DNA of 64,000 bases from an uncultured Clostridia bacterium. Its GTDB lineage: Bacteria > Bacillota > Clostridia > Lachnospirales > Cellulosilyticaceae. Positions 34,819 to 44,096 of the stretch are shown piece by piece. How positions within the stretch are numbered: the first letter of the stretch is position 1; every line of letters begins with the position of its first letter. The notes beneath the pieces were generated by a model. It did not search any database and had not been told where the DNA came from. It was given only the letters and a program-made list of their open reading frames with translations. The DNA is taken from contig CAKZUB010000064.1 in NCBI GenBank assembly GCA_937921505.1, forward strand, positions 1-64,000. The letters are read 5' to 3'. A program made the position numbers and the translations under genes.

Positions 34819-35573
34819 TAGAAAAATATTTTATAAGATTCGAATCCATAATCCTGACACATAATAATTTGTTCAGTACTTCCTACAAATAAAATACCAT
34901 CATCCGTTAAGGCTTTGTTGAAATTAAGATATATTTGTTTTTTGGCTTCCTCTGTAAAATAAATAAGAACATTTCTGCAAACAATCAAGTCCATACCGGA
35001 AGGATAAGGATCTTTTAAAAGATTATGTTGCTTAAAAGTAATACAGTCTTTGAGATTTTGTTTGATGCTATACATACCATTATGCTCTGTAAAAAACTTT
35101 TCTTGAAACTCTTTGGGTACATTGGCTATGCTCCGTGCTATGTACTGGCCTGATCTTGCCTTATCTAATACCTCTTTATCAAGATCTGTGGCAATAATAC
35201 TGATTTGACTGAGCGGCATAAATTTAGATAAAACCATTGCGAGTGAGTAAGGTTCATCTCCTGTTGAACAAGCAGCACTCCAGATCTTAATATGACGCTT
35301 TTTCTGTAATAACAAAGGAAAAATTTGTTCTTCTAATATATCCCATTGAGAAGGATTTCTAAAAAACTCAGTCACATTAATCGTAAGATACGTAATAAAT
35401 TCTTGAAGACTTGATGCACTTGCTTTTAATAAAATCGTGTATTCTGAGTAATTATCACATTGATTTTTTTTAACAATCGCATCGATACGTCTTTTCATTT
35501 GATTTTCTTTATAGGCACTTAAATTAATACCTGTTAAAGTTAATATTTGTTCTTTGAATACTTCATAATTCAT
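34794..35573 (-). CDS. cheR: Chemotaxis receptor methyltransferase CheR
   Basis: The protein (259 residues from the second ATG; another ATG lies one codon upstream) transfers methyl groups from AdoMet to glutamates of chemoreceptors. It has the CheR N-terminal helical domain with ENQMKRRIDAIVKK, the NVTEFFRNPSQWD signature, the AdoMet motif IKIWSAACSTGDEPYSLAM and CRNVLIYF. It is the last gene of the rpiR-aroH-cmk-ispH operon, 8 bases after ispH, with no other chemotaxis genes in the window. Confidence 0.93.
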   Translation of the reverse strand: MNYEVFKEQILTLTGINLSAYKENQMKRRIDAIVKKNQCDNYSEYTILLKASASSLQEFITYLTINVTEFFRNPSQWDILEEQIFPLLLQKKRHIKIWSAACSTGDEPYSLAMVLSKFMPLSQISIIATDLDKEVLDKARSGQYIARSIANVPKEFQEKFFTEHNGMYSIKQNLKDCITFKQHNLLKDPYPSGMDLIVCRNVLIYFTEEAKKQIYLNFNKALTDDGILFVGSTEQIIMCQDYGFESYKIFFYQKAGLKR

Positions 35574-35584
35574 CATTAGGCCCC

Positions 35585-36427
35585 CTACGCATTCATTCTA
35601 AGAAGTTTTTGGATCACCTCTTCTATAATAGACGAGGGTGTAGAAGCCCCTGCTGTAATCCCAATAGTACTATAGCTTTTAATCGTTTCTAAGTTAAGTT
35701 CATCTGCTTGTGCAATACAATAGCTCTCTTTACAATACTGCTTACAAACTTCATACAGTTTTAAGGTGTTAGAACTATATGAACTTCCTATAACAAACAT
35801 ACACTCTACTTTTTGAGCGATCTCTACGGCTTCTTCTTGTCTTTCTTTTGTAGCATTACAAATCGTATTGATATATTTATAATGATATCCTTCATTTTTA
35901 AGATAAAGAACAACTTCTTCTACCACTTCTTTTTTATAAGTTGTCTGAGCAACAAGTAAGTATTGAGTGTCTTTCTTTTCAAGATTTAAAAGTTTTAACT
36001 CCTCTAAATCTTTAACAATAAGACATTCATGATGTGCCCATCCATTAATCCCTTCAACTTCTGGATGCATTTTATTGCCTATAATGATAATCTTATAGCT
36101 CTTATGAAAATATTCCTCTACTAAGCGGTGAATCTTCTTAACATAAGGGCAAGTTGCATCAACAATTTTAATATCTTTACTTTTCGCAGTCTGGTAAACT
36201 TGTGGTGTCACACCGTGAGAACGTATAATCAGCGTATTAATCTCTTTATCTTCAAGCTGATCAATAGGTTGAATGCCTTTTTCTATAAGATTATTAATCA
36301 CTGTATCATTATGAATAATTGGTCCAAATGTATAGGTATTTAAAGTGTTTTGATATTGATAAGCCATATCTACAGCTCTTTTAACTCCAAAACAAAACCC
36401 CGCTGTTTTTGCAAGTATAATATTCAT
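35585..36427 (-). CDS. ispH: 4-hydroxy-3-methylbut-2-enyl diphosphate reductase
   Basis: IspH (LytB) makes IPP and DMAPP from HMBPP, the last step of the non-mevalonate isoprenoid pathway, using a [4Fe-4S] cluster. The 280 residues contain the three cluster cysteines in AGFCFG, DATCPYV and NTICNATKERQ, the HGV loop (RSHGVTPQVY), HPEVEG and the C-terminal ITAGASTP. Many Clostridia carry an IspH fused to an S1-type RNA-binding protein; here the protein ends at normal IspH length, so it is the unfused form. It is 21 bases after cmk. Confidence 0.95.
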   Translation of the reverse strand: MNIILAKTAGFCFGVKRAVDMAYQYQNTLNTYTFGPIIHNDTVINNLIEKGIQPIDQLEDKEINTLIIRSHGVTPQVYQTAKSKDIKIVDATCPYVKKIHRLVEEYFHKSYKIIIIGNKMHPEVEGINGWAHHECLIVKDLEELKLLNLEKKDTQYLLVAQTTYKKEVVEEVVLYLKNEGYHYKYINTICNATKERQEEAVEIAQKVECMFVIGSSYSSNTLKLYEVCKQYCKESYCIAQADELNLETIKSYSTIGITAGASTPSSIIEEVIQKLLRMNA

Positions 36428-36448
36428 ATTTATTAGCTCCCTTAGTTA

Positions 36449-37111
36449 TTATTTAATAATGAAGCTCATAATTTTATCTACAATTTCATCAATAGTTAAT
36501 AGGGATGTATCAACTTCAACAGCATCCTCTGCTTTTTTCAGCGGTGAAATCTCACGGCTTGAATCTTGATTGTCTCTATCTATAATTTCTTGAGTAAGCT
36601 TTTCTAAAGTAACTGCTATTCCTTTATGCTGATACTCCGCAAAACGTCTTTTAGCTCTTTCGCATACAGAAGCTGTAAGAAATATTTTAAGGGTAGCATC
36701 TGGCATCACAACAGTTCCTATATCTCTGCCATCCATTACCACTGACTTTGCGCTTTGCATTTGACGTTGTTGTCTAACAAGAGCAGATCTCACTTCTTTG
36801 TAGGTGGCTACTTTAGATGCAGCAGTAGCAACCTCATCTGTTCGTATTTCTAAACTCACATCTTTTCCGTTTAAATAAATAAATTGCTGATTATCTTCCG
36901 AATAAATGTCTACTTGTAAAGTCTGCATAATCTGATTAACATCATTTTCATTATGATAATTGATACCATTTTGGATACAATATAATCCCACAGCCCGATA
37001 CATAGCTCCCGTATCAATATAAATACACCCGAGTTTTTTAGCTAATGCTTTAGCTATAGTGCTTTTTCCTGCTCCAGCAGGGCCATCGATAGCAATTGAA
37101 ATCTTTTTCAT
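36449..37111 (-). CDS. cmk: Cytidylate kinase
   Basis: The 220-residue enzyme phosphorylates CMP and dCMP with ATP. It begins KISIAIDGPAGAGKSTIAK, with the P-loop GPAGAGKST, followed by the GAMYRA substrate motif, the DGRDIGTVVMP motif and the lid-region RD(N/D). The length is normal. It sits 11 bases after aroH and ahead of ispH, an order seen often in Clostridia and in some Bacilli. Confidence 0.95.
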   Translation of the reverse strand: MKKISIAIDGPAGAGKSTIAKALAKKLGCIYIDTGAMYRAVGLYCIQNGINYHNENDVNQIMQTLQVDIYSEDNQQFIYLNGKDVSLEIRTDEVATAASKVATYKEVRSALVRQQRQMQSAKSVVMDGRDIGTVVMPDATLKIFLTASVCERAKRRFAEYQHKGIAVTLEKLTQEIIDRDNQDSSREISPLKKAEDAVEVDTSLLTIDEIVDKIMSFIIK

Positions 37112-37122
37112 AAACTACTCCT

Positions 37123-37488
37123 TTATTTCATCAAATCAACTCTCAAACATTTTGCTTTTCTTAAATACTGGTGTTTGACATTTTGCGTACTAAGTCCTTT
37201 ACCATCTGCTAGCACCGAAACGCGTATGCACTTCTCAAGAGAACCTTTTACATACATTTCTTGAAAGCACATAAGTGCGGCAGCTGTAAGTCCCATTTCT
37301 CTTGCAGCAACAGCTGGATAGACCTCATCTAAGTCTTTTGTTGTGCTAAAAAGAATTTGGATGATTTGATCTATTTCAAGGTTATTAGAAAGAATAATAG
37401 CTTCAAGCATTTCTTTTGTAGCTTCTAAGATTTCGGTTTTCGAATTATGGTCAGTGGTAATAGCCCCACGTATGCTTATCATACTCAT
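37123..37488 (-). CDS. aroH: Chorismate mutase, AroH type
   Basis: The 121-residue protein fits the monofunctional B. subtilis-type AroH, a trimer that turns chorismate into prephenate for phenylalanine and tyrosine synthesis. Recognisable are IRGAITTDHNSKTEILEATKEML, the STTKDLDEVYPAVAAREMG stretch and CIRVSVL; the arginine of IRGA and the glutamate-rich helix are active-site features of the family. It overlaps the rpiR-type gene by 4 bases, so both are co-translated. Confidence 0.93.
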   Translation of the reverse strand: MSMISIRGAITTDHNSKTEILEATKEMLEAIILSNNLEIDQIIQILFSTTKDLDEVYPAVAAREMGLTAAALMCFQEMYVKGSLEKCIRVSVLADGKGLSTQNVKHQYLRKAKCLRVDLMK

Positions 37489-38396
37489 AAACGCTCCTCT
37501 TTAAAGTTATCATTATTATAAATTTCTTTTTTTGAATCATCGTACACTTCATATTCTACCCATATTTTTTCTAAATGTTCAAGATTAGTAGCAAATTCAT
37601 CTTTTTTCTTAAGGCTCACTGCAACGATAATAGCATTAATAATACTAAGAGGTGCAACTAAAGAATCTACAAAAGAGATCATCTCACTTCTGCCTACTAA
37701 AGTGCAATCTGAGTAACTTGCTATAGGAGAAATATAACTATCTGTAATAGCTATAACGCTTGCTTCTTTATTCTTTGCAAATTCGAGTGCTTTAAGCACT
37801 GTTTTTGAGTATCTCGGAAAACTTATTCCAATGATGACATCCTCTTTATCGATACGGTGGATGATCTCAAACATTTCACTGATACTATTTGTGCTGACAA
37901 GCTTAATATTATTGAATATAATATTAAAATAAAAGCCTAAAAAGTTGGCGAGACCTGCACTACTTCTTACTCCTAATATATAAATAGTCTTCGCTTTAAG
38001 AATTTTATCTATCGCCAGATCAAAAGCTATTTCATCTATTTGTTCGCGTGTATAACGTATTTTTTCTTCATCTGTTTGTAAGACACCTTTTAGAAGATGC
38101 TGCATATTGATTCTATCAGTCGTGACCTCTAACCTTTGCATGGCTGTTAATTTGCTTTTAACAAGTTCTTCTAAGGCTTCTTGGAACTTAGGATACCCAT
38201 CGTAACCGAGTTCATTTGCAAAACGCACAACTGTGGATTCACTTACCCCGACTATTATACCTAGCTTAGCAGCTGTTAGATAAACTGCTTTTTCATAGTG
38301 TTCCAGAACATAATTTGCTATCAACTTTTGTCCTTTACTAAGCTGCAGCATGTTTTTTCTAATCCTATGAATTAACTCATTCGTATTCGTATTCAT
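37485..38396 (-). CDS. RpiR-family transcriptional regulator
   Basis: The 303-residue protein has an N-terminal RpiR helix-turn-helix domain (YLTAAKLGIIVGVSESTVVRFANELGYDGYPKFQ at about 38-71) and a C-terminal SIS sugar-phosphate isomerase domain with IYILGVRSSAGLANFLG and IGISFPRYSKTVLKALEFAK. Such regulators respond to phosphosugars. It is the first gene of the operon with aroH, cmk, ispH and cheR; the link between a sugar sensor and these genes is not obvious and may be only positional. Confidence 0.9.
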   Translation of the reverse strand: MNTNTNELIHRIRKNMLQLSKGQKLIANYVLEHYEKAVYLTAAKLGIIVGVSESTVVRFANELGYDGYPKFQEALEELVKSKLTAMQRLEVTTDRINMQHLLKGVLQTDEEKIRYTREQIDEIAFDLAIDKILKAKTIYILGVRSSAGLANFLGFYFNIIFNNIKLVSTNSISEMFEIIHRIDKEDVIIGISFPRYSKTVLKALEFAKNKEASVIAITDSYISPIASYSDCTLVGRSEMISFVDSLVAPLSIINAIIVAVSLKKKDEFATNLEHLEKIWVEYEVYDDSKKEIYNNDNFKEERL

Positions 38397-38475
38397 ATTC
38401 TTGTCCTTTCATCTTCTACTCTTGTCACATCATTTCATGGTCTATTATATCACACACTTTTTATAAAAGAAATGA

Positions 38476-38507
38476 AAAAGACAGTGTAAAAAAATCCACT
38501 GTCTTTT
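38476..38507 (-). terminator. Terminator of the Na+ pump operon
   Basis: An 11-pair stem (AAAAGACAGTG/CACTGTCTTTT) with a T-rich loop is followed on the minus strand by TTCATTTC. It lies just downstream of the carboxyltransferase gene stop. Confidence 0.7.
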
Positions 38508-38522
38508 AATAGAATATTTAAT

Positions 38523-39938
38523 TTATACTGGATAAGTTTTAAGTTTTGAATCTGCGAGAGTAGGATCTACTTTAGTTCGCTGCGCTTCTCTATATTTAAA
38601 GAAATCTGTTGCAACCTGTGGGAAAAGTGCATAAGTTAAAACATCTTCATCTTGTGTTTTATACATAGCCATTTCTTTCTCTAACTTTTCAAGCTCGGGT
38701 TGAATAAGATCTGCAGGTCTGCATGTAATACGTTCTTCATTTCCAATAATTTTTTTAATAATCTCATCTGAAATAGGAACTGGTGTTCTACCATACTCAC
38801 CTTTTACAATACCTTTAGATTCCTTGGATACCATTTTATAACGCTCTCCAGCTAATACATTAAATACGGCTTGTGTGCCAACAATTTGACTTGTAGGTGT
38901 TACAAGTGGTAAATAACCAAAATCAGCACGTACGCGGGGTATTTCTTGTAACACTTCGTAGTATTTATCTTCAGCATTTTGCTGTTTAAGTTGTGAGACA
39001 AGGTTTGAAAGCATCCCACCTGGAACCTGATAGCGTAGTGTATTAATATCTACTTCAAGCATTTTCACACTCATTAGTCCACTCTTAAGTGCTTCTTCTC
39101 TAAGCGGTCTAAAGTACTTTGTAATTTCAGTTAACGCTTCTTGGTCAATTCCCGTATCATAAGGCGTCCCTTTGAATGTTGCTACTAAAACCTCTGTAGC
39201 TGGTTGTGAAGTACCCATTGCAAAAGGTGACATCGCCGTATCAATAATATCACAACCTGCTTCTATAGCCTTAAGATAAGTCATCGAGGCTACGCCACTT
39301 GTATAATGTGTATGCAGTTGGATAGGTAAGTTTGGCACTGCTTGCTTCAATGCTCCGACTAATTCTGATGCTTTATACGGCACTAGAAGCCCGGCCATAT
39401 CTTTAATACAAATAGAATGAGCACCCATTGCCTCAATATCTTTAGCTAGACTTACATAATAATCAAGTGTATGTACATCACTAATTGTATAAGCGATAGC
39501 CACTTGGGCATGCCCTTTTTCTTTATTTGCAGCCTTAACAGCTGTTTGTAAGTTACGCATATCATTAAGAGCATCAAAAATACGAATAATGTCTATGCCG
39601 TTTGCTATACTTTTTTGTACAAAATATTCTACTACATCATCTGCATAATGACGATATCCTAATATATTTTGTCCTCTAAAAAGCATTTGTAGCTTAGTAT
39701 TTTTAGCTTCATTTCTAATTTTTCTAAGTCTTTCCCATGGATCTTCTTTTAAGAAACGAAGTGACGCGTCAAACGTTGCACCACCCCATACTTCTAAAGC
39801 ATGAAATCCCACCTTATCCATCTTTGATACAATAGGAAGAATTTGATCAGTAGTCATCCGGGTAGCAATAAGCGATTGATGAGCATCACGAAGTGTTGTA
39901 TCCATTATTTTAACTGGTCTAGGATCTATATTAGACAT
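38523..39938 (-). CDS. oadA: Oxaloacetate decarboxylase alpha / 5S-type carboxyltransferase
   Basis: The 471-residue protein is the HMGL-like TIM-barrel carboxyltransferase: it moves the carboxyl group between oxaloacetate and the biotin carrier, leaving pyruvate. Motifs include TLRDAHQSLIATRM at the start with the metal-binding Asp, the metal-site HTHYTSG, and PGGMLSNL. The C-terminal biotin domain of full-length OadA or pyruvate carboxylase is absent; the biotin carrier is the separate protein at 41148-41510, as in the 5S subunit of transcarboxylase. It is the last gene of the pump operon, 15 bases after oadB. Confidence 0.92.
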   Translation of the reverse strand: MSNIDPRPVKIMDTTLRDAHQSLIATRMTTDQILPIVSKMDKVGFHALEVWGGATFDASLRFLKEDPWERLRKIRNEAKNTKLQMLFRGQNILGYRHYADDVVEYFVQKSIANGIDIIRIFDALNDMRNLQTAVKAANKEKGHAQVAIAYTISDVHTLDYYVSLAKDIEAMGAHSICIKDMAGLLVPYKASELVGALKQAVPNLPIQLHTHYTSGVASMTYLKAIEAGCDIIDTAMSPFAMGTSQPATEVLVATFKGTPYDTGIDQEALTEITKYFRPLREEALKSGLMSVKMLEVDINTLRYQVPGGMLSNLVSQLKQQNAEDKYYEVLQEIPRVRADFGYLPLVTPTSQIVGTQAVFNVLAGERYKMVSKESKGIVKGEYGRTPVPISDEIIKKIIGNEERITCRPADLIQPELEKLEKEMAMYKTQDEDVLTYALFPQVATDFFKYREAQRTKVDPTLADSKLKTYPV

Positions 39939-39952
39939 CTTATAACCTCCTT

Positions 39953-41110
39953 TTAGTTTCCATAAATTGATAATAATATACCCGCTGCAATAGCTGAGCC
40001 AATAACACCTGCTACATTAGGACCCATTGCATGCATAAGTAAGAAGTTAGAAGGACATTCTTCTTGACCAACCTTTTGTACCACACGTGCTGCCATAGGT
40101 ACGGCTGAAACGCCGGCTGCCCCAATAAGAGGATTAATTTTCTTTCCACTCATATAATACATAACCTTACCAAACAATACCCCACTTGCGGTACCTACAC
40201 AAAAAGCTGCAAGGCCTAGTACAATAATGCCTGCTGTTTGAGCTGTTAAAAAGGTATCTGCTTTGGTTGTTGCCCCAACAGTAAGTCCAAGTAGAATAGT
40301 TACAATAGACATTAATGCATTACTAGACACATCTGCTAGTCTATTAGTTGCTGCTACTTCTTTTAAAAGATTACCAAACATCAACATACCTATTAAAGTA
40401 CTTGCAGAAGGTAATAACAATGAAACAATAATGGTAACTGCAATTGGAAACACTACTTTTTCAACACGTGAAACAGGTCTTAATTGTTCCATCTTCACCA
40501 TACGTTGTTCTTTAGTGGTTAAAGCTTTCATAATAGGCGGCTGAATAACTGGTACAAGCGCCATATAAGAGTATGCTGCAACTGCAATAGAACCTAATAA
40601 ATGGGGTGCAAGTTTAACTGTTAAGTAAATAGCTGTTGGTCCATCAGCACCCCCTATAATACCAATAGAAGCGGCTTCGCTAGGAGTAAACCCAAGTAAC
40701 AGTGCTCCTAAAAAGGCAAAGAAGATACCCATTTGCGCGGCTGCACCTAAAAGCAAACTTTTTGGATTTGCAATAAGTGGGCCAAAATCAGTCATAGCCC
40801 CTACCCCAACAAAAATAAGAGGAGGATAAATACCTAAGTCTTTACCATATTTCAAATAATAAAATAATCCCCCTGGCTCCGTTGCACTTTTAGCTGGATC
40901 AACAATACCTGTTGCTGGTAAATTAACAAGTAACATACCAAAAGCAATAGGAACAAGTAGTAAAGGTTCAAATCCTTTAGCAATAGCAAGATATAATAAA
41001 ACACATGCTACAGCAATCATAATAATATAGCGCCAATCTGATAATTGTACAAAGCCTGAGTCTAGTGCAAATTCTTTGATTGACTCTATAAATATACTGC
41101 CTATATTCAT
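39953..41110 (-). CDS. oadB: Na+-translocating decarboxylase beta subunit
   Basis: The 385-residue integral membrane protein has about nine to eleven hydrophobic segments. It decarboxylates carboxybiotin and uses the energy to export Na+. The family's signature helix [12 protein letters not shown] is at 151-162, with the conserved aspartate D156, and a C-terminal [17 protein letters not shown]. It follows the biotin carrier by 37 bases and precedes oadA. Length is normal. The short membrane protein at 4730-5185 shares the same 17-residue helix. Confidence 0.95.
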   Translation of the reverse strand: MNIGSIFIESIKEFALDSGFVQLSDWRYIIMIAVACVLLYLAIAKGFEPLLLVPIAFGMLLVNLPATGIVDPAKSATEPGGLFYYLKYGKDLGIYPPLIFVGVGAMTDFGPLIANPKSLLLGAAAQMGIFFAFLGALLLGFTPSEAASIGIIGGADGPTAIYLTVKLAPHLLGSIAVAAYSYMALVPVIQPPIMKALTTKEQRMVKMEQLRPVSRVEKVVFPIAVTIIVSLLLPSASTLIGMLMFGNLLKEVAATNRLADVSSNALMSIVTILLGLTVGATTKADTFLTAQTAGIIVLGLAAFCVGTASGVLFGKVMYYMSGKKINPLIGAAGVSAVPMAARVVQKVGQEECPSNFLLMHAMGPNVAGVIGSAIAAGILLSIYGN

Positions 41111-41147
41111 CGTTAATGTCCCTCCTTTTTAAAATATGGGTATGGAA

Positions 41148-41510
41148 CTAGTTAATAGTCACAATAACATCATTCGTTTCAACCATAGCCCCTGTTGTGA
41201 CATTAACGGATGCAATTGTTCCACCTTTTGGTGCAAAAATTTCATTCTCCATTTTCATAGCTTCTAATACTGCTACTACGTCACCTTCTTTAACCGTTTG
41301 TCCAACAGCTACTTTTGTGCCTATAATTTTCCCTGGCATAGGTGCTCCAACTTTTACAGCGTTGTCTGGTATAACTGCAGCTGGTGCTATTTTTGACGCC
41401 GCAGCTGGTGCTGATACTGCTGGAGTGGCTGCTGGTGTAAAACTGCCACCTAATTCTTCTACTTCTACTTCATATGCATTCCCATTAACAGTTACTTGAA
41501 ACTTTTTCAT
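41148..41510 (-). CDS. Biotin carboxyl carrier protein of the pump
   Basis: About 120 residues from the ATG at 41510, which follows GGAGG by 9 bases; a frame opening 7 codons earlier lacks a site. The N-terminus is followed by an Ala/Pro-rich flexible linker (residues 24-46) and a biotinyl domain with the biotinylation motif EAMKMEN, lysine K86. It carries CO2 as carboxybiotin between the carboxyltransferases and the membrane beta subunit. It corresponds to the 1.3S subunit of transcarboxylase or the biotin part (GcdC/MmdC) of Na+ decarboxylases. Confidence 0.93.
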   Translation of the reverse strand: MKKFQVTVNGNAYEVEVEELGGSFTPAATPAVSAPAAASKIAPAAVIPDNAVKVGAPMPGKIIGTKVAVGQTVKEGDVVAVLEAMKMENEIFAPKGGTIASVNVTTGAMVETNDVIVTIN

Positions 41511-41548
41511 AGTTAAAGTCCTCCTCATCATTCTTTTTTAGTTTTTAC

Positions 41549-41872
41549 TTATCTTGTTTTGCGTTCAACTTTTCTGAGTGATTTTACTTGAAGCTTATCA
41601 GATGTTGTTCCCATGCTTGCTGCTATAGCCGCTGTGATAACTGCAACCAACTCCAGTTCATCTGTTTTTTGCAGCTTAACTGGTTTGGCTGCAACTGGTT
41701 GTACTTGTATAGCTACTGGCTCTTTTTTACTGGCGTTTTCTATAAAAGCTACTATTTTACTTATGAGACGAATCGCAATAATAAGTAAGACAAGCGTAAC
41801 AAATACAATCGTAACTCCAATAAAAAATGTACTTATTCCGTCTACAAATTGATTAAAATTCACTGTTACCAC
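41549..41872 (-). CDS. oadG: Na+ pump gamma subunit (OadG-like)
   Basis: The 107-residue protein has one N-terminal transmembrane helix (about residues 12-38, GISTFFIGVTIVFVTLVLLIIA) and a cytosolic, lysine-rich tail, the standard OadG layout that ties the carboxyltransferase to the beta subunit. The start is a GTG; another GTG three codons later has better spacing from a GG(T)AGG-like site. It lies 5 bases after the mmdA-type gene and 38 bases before the biotin carrier. Confidence 0.88.
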   Translation of the reverse strand: MVTVNFNQFVDGISTFFIGVTIVFVTLVLLIIAIRLISKIVAFIENASKKEPVAIQVQPVAAKPVKLQKTDELELVAVITAAIAASMGTTSDKLQVKSLRKVERKTR

Positions 41873-41877
41873 CTACC

Positions 41878-43389
41878 TTATACTGTTGGGTGTTTTTTAT
41901 ATACTGTATCTATTTGTTTTGTAGCCAATATTTCTAATGCTGCTATAACTCTTTTTCTTGTGGCTGCTGGCTCAATAATATCATCAATATAACCTCTGGC
42001 TGCTACTGCATAAGCACTGCTATTTAAAGTTTCATATTCAGCAGTTTTTTGCGTAATAACCTCACTTGCTACCGGTGCACTTTGAATTTCTTTATCATAC
42101 ATAATCTTAATAGCACTTTCTGCATTTAAAGTAGAAATCTTAGCACTTGGCCATGCATAGACGTAATCCGCTCCTATATGTTTGCTATTCATAGCAATAT
42201 AACTACTTCCAAAAGCTTCATTTAAAATGACATTAATTTTAGCAACTGTTGCATTTGCAAAAGCATGAACTAGCTTGCTGCATTCTTTAATGATCCCTAG
42301 TTTTTCAGTTGCAAGGGTTGAAGTAAAGTGAGTACCTTGAGTAAGTGTAATAATTGGGATGTTAAAACTATCGCATAAGAGTACAAATTTACTCATCTTT
42401 TTCACGGCATGATAATCAGCTGTAGAGGCTGTATTTGCAATAATGCCTACAGTTCCACCATTCATACGCGCAAAAGCTGTTAACGCATCTGCCCCATACT
42501 TGCCATTTAGTTCTAAGTATTCTCCGTTATCAACTATAGAGGTTACAATATCTTTAATCTTGCTCGTTTCAAAATCAAAGCTGTTAAGATTTGCATCTGC
42601 TCTATTGATATCATCCGTTACATTATAAAATGGAACTTCGCTTAAATTATTTTTTGGTAGATATGTAATGAGATTTTTGACCTCATTTATCACGTCTTCT
42701 TCTTGATCTGCAATAAAGCTTGCAAGTCCACTTTCCTCAAAATGTACTTTTGCTGTAGCAATATGATCAAAAGTTGCTGATTTATCGTCTATAGTATTGG
42801 GACTATTTAAAAACATTTTTGCTGTTTTAGCTGACATAAATACAAAATCTGAAAGTCCCGCTATAAAAGCAGCACCACCTGCGCAGTCTCCTGCTACAAT
42901 AGCAATCTGAGGAATCACTCCTGAAGCATGTGTCATTTGCGTAAATATTGCACCATATCCTTCTAATGCATCTATTGATTCTTGTAGTCTGACACCTACA
43001 GTATCTAGTATACCAATAACTGGTACTCCCATTTTCAGCGCATCCTTATACATTCTTACAATTTTTTTTGCGTGCATTTCACCTATTGCACCACCTAAGG
43101 TGTTTACATCTTGACTATACACATAAACAGGATTGCCATTAATAGTCCCAAATCCAGATATTAATCCATCAGCTGTGGTATCTAAGACATCCATATTGAA
43201 AGCTGTGCTTCTACTAGTTATAAAAGCGCCTATTTCAACAAAGCTATTTTCATCGAGTAATTTTGTAATTCGGTCTCTTGCTGATAGTTTACCTTTAGCA
43301 AGGGATACTTCTTTAGCTGCTTCATCGCCGCTATTTTCAATAGCTGCTCGTCGAGATTCTAGTTCAGATAATTTTTCTAAAGTGCTCAT
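41878..43389 (-). CDS. mmdA: Acyl-CoA carboxyltransferase (MmdA / 12S-type)
   Basis: The 503-residue crotonase-fold protein belongs to the propionyl/methylmalonyl/glutaconyl-CoA carboxyltransferase family. Features include KGKLSARDRITKLLDENSFVEIG, DVNTLGGAIGEMHAKKI, the oxyanion-loop GDCAGGAAFIAGLSDFVFM, and later the second half with VGIIANTAS and SYIAMNSKHIGADYVYAWP. It transfers carboxyl between acyl-CoA and biotin. The ATG has GGAGGG 6 bases away. It opens the pump operon. The exact CoA substrate (methylmalonyl-CoA is most likely from operon type) cannot be fixed by eye. Confidence 0.9.
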   Translation of the reverse strand: MSTLEKLSELESRRAAIENSGDEAAKEVSLAKGKLSARDRITKLLDENSFVEIGAFITSRSTAFNMDVLDTTADGLISGFGTINGNPVYVYSQDVNTLGGAIGEMHAKKIVRMYKDALKMGVPVIGILDTVGVRLQESIDALEGYGAIFTQMTHASGVIPQIAIVAGDCAGGAAFIAGLSDFVFMSAKTAKMFLNSPNTIDDKSATFDHIATAKVHFEESGLASFIADQEEDVINEVKNLITYLPKNNLSEVPFYNVTDDINRADANLNSFDFETSKIKDIVTSIVDNGEYLELNGKYGADALTAFARMNGGTVGIIANTASTADYHAVKKMSKFVLLCDSFNIPIITLTQGTHFTSTLATEKLGIIKECSKLVHAFANATVAKINVILNEAFGSSYIAMNSKHIGADYVYAWPSAKISTLNAESAIKIMYDKEIQSAPVASEVITQKTAEYETLNSSAYAVAARGYIDDIIEPAATRKRVIAALEILATKQIDTVYKKHPTV

Positions 43390-43438
43390 CCAATACCCTC
43401 CATCAAAAATTATTTAAAATAAAGTGCAAAAATCGCCA

Positions 43439-43461
43439 TTTATAGTATACTAAACTATAAA
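43439..43461. promoter_or_regulatory. Palindrome upstream of the pump operon
   Basis: Perfect 8-base arms TTTATAGT and ACTATAAA are separated by 7 bases, 50-72 bases before the mmdA start. On the minus strand a TTGCTT lies just upstream and TATAAAT overlaps the right arm, so it looks like an operator placed over a promoter. The regulator is not identifiable. Confidence 0.4.
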
Positions 43462-43523
43462 GCAATATGCAAGGTTATGCACTAAGCAATACCCATTTTA
43501 TGGTAATGTTTAAATATTTTGAA

Positions 43524-44096
43524 TTATTTAGTAATACTTTTTTTAATAACAAATAAAGAAGGACATTCCTTATGTGTATTTTTTAACGAAAGATTAAAAA
43601 CATTAATAGAACGGTCATAAAAATGTGATAAATACTTGTCAATTTCTTGATATTCTTTGTATCCTTCTTCATGCCCGCTATACGTCATAATCGTCAAAAT
43701 CCCGCCATCTGTAAGAAGCTCAATCGTTTTTTGAATAGCTAATAAGCTAGTCTTTGCACACGTAACAATTGTTTTATCCCCCGTTGGTAGATATCCTAGG
43801 TTAAACATACCAATATCAACTTTTTTTATGTACTGATCTATATGATGATGGGAGTCCAAAAATAATTCAATTTGTTTATTACAATCTTTAGTACGTTTGC
43901 AACTTGTACTAATAGCTTCTTGTTGTATATCGAAACCTATAATGTATTCTACTTGCTTAAGACTTGCTAAAAAAAAGAGATCAAATCCATTTCCAACCGT
44001 TCCATCTACAGCAACTAAATCATTCTTATTTATATTTTGTAAGTGATTTTTAATGATTTGATGTGCATTATAAGTCATATTGCGCTCAAACATCAA
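43524..44096 (-). CDS. mnmM: tRNA (mnm5s2U34) methyltransferase, YtqB/MnmM family
   Basis: The 190-residue Rossmann methyltransferase has VDGTVGNGFDLFFLAS as AdoMet motif I, GFDIQQEAI and the NLGYLPTGDKTIVT stretch typical of the YtqB (PF06962) family. In Gram-positives lacking the MnmC methyltransferase, this family (MnmM) methylates the wobble uridine side chain of certain tRNAs. Its start overlaps the rluB-type gene by 11 bases, an RNA-modification pairing that supports the call. Confidence 0.85.
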   Translation of the reverse strand: MMFERNMTYNAHQIIKNHLQNINKNDLVAVDGTVGNGFDLFFLASLKQVEYIIGFDIQQEAISTSCKRTKDCNKQIELFLDSHHHIDQYIKKVDIGMFNLGYLPTGDKTIVTCAKTSLLAIQKTIELLTDGGILTIMTYSGHEEGYKEYQEIDKYLSHFYDRSINVFNLSLKNTHKECPSLFVIKKSITK

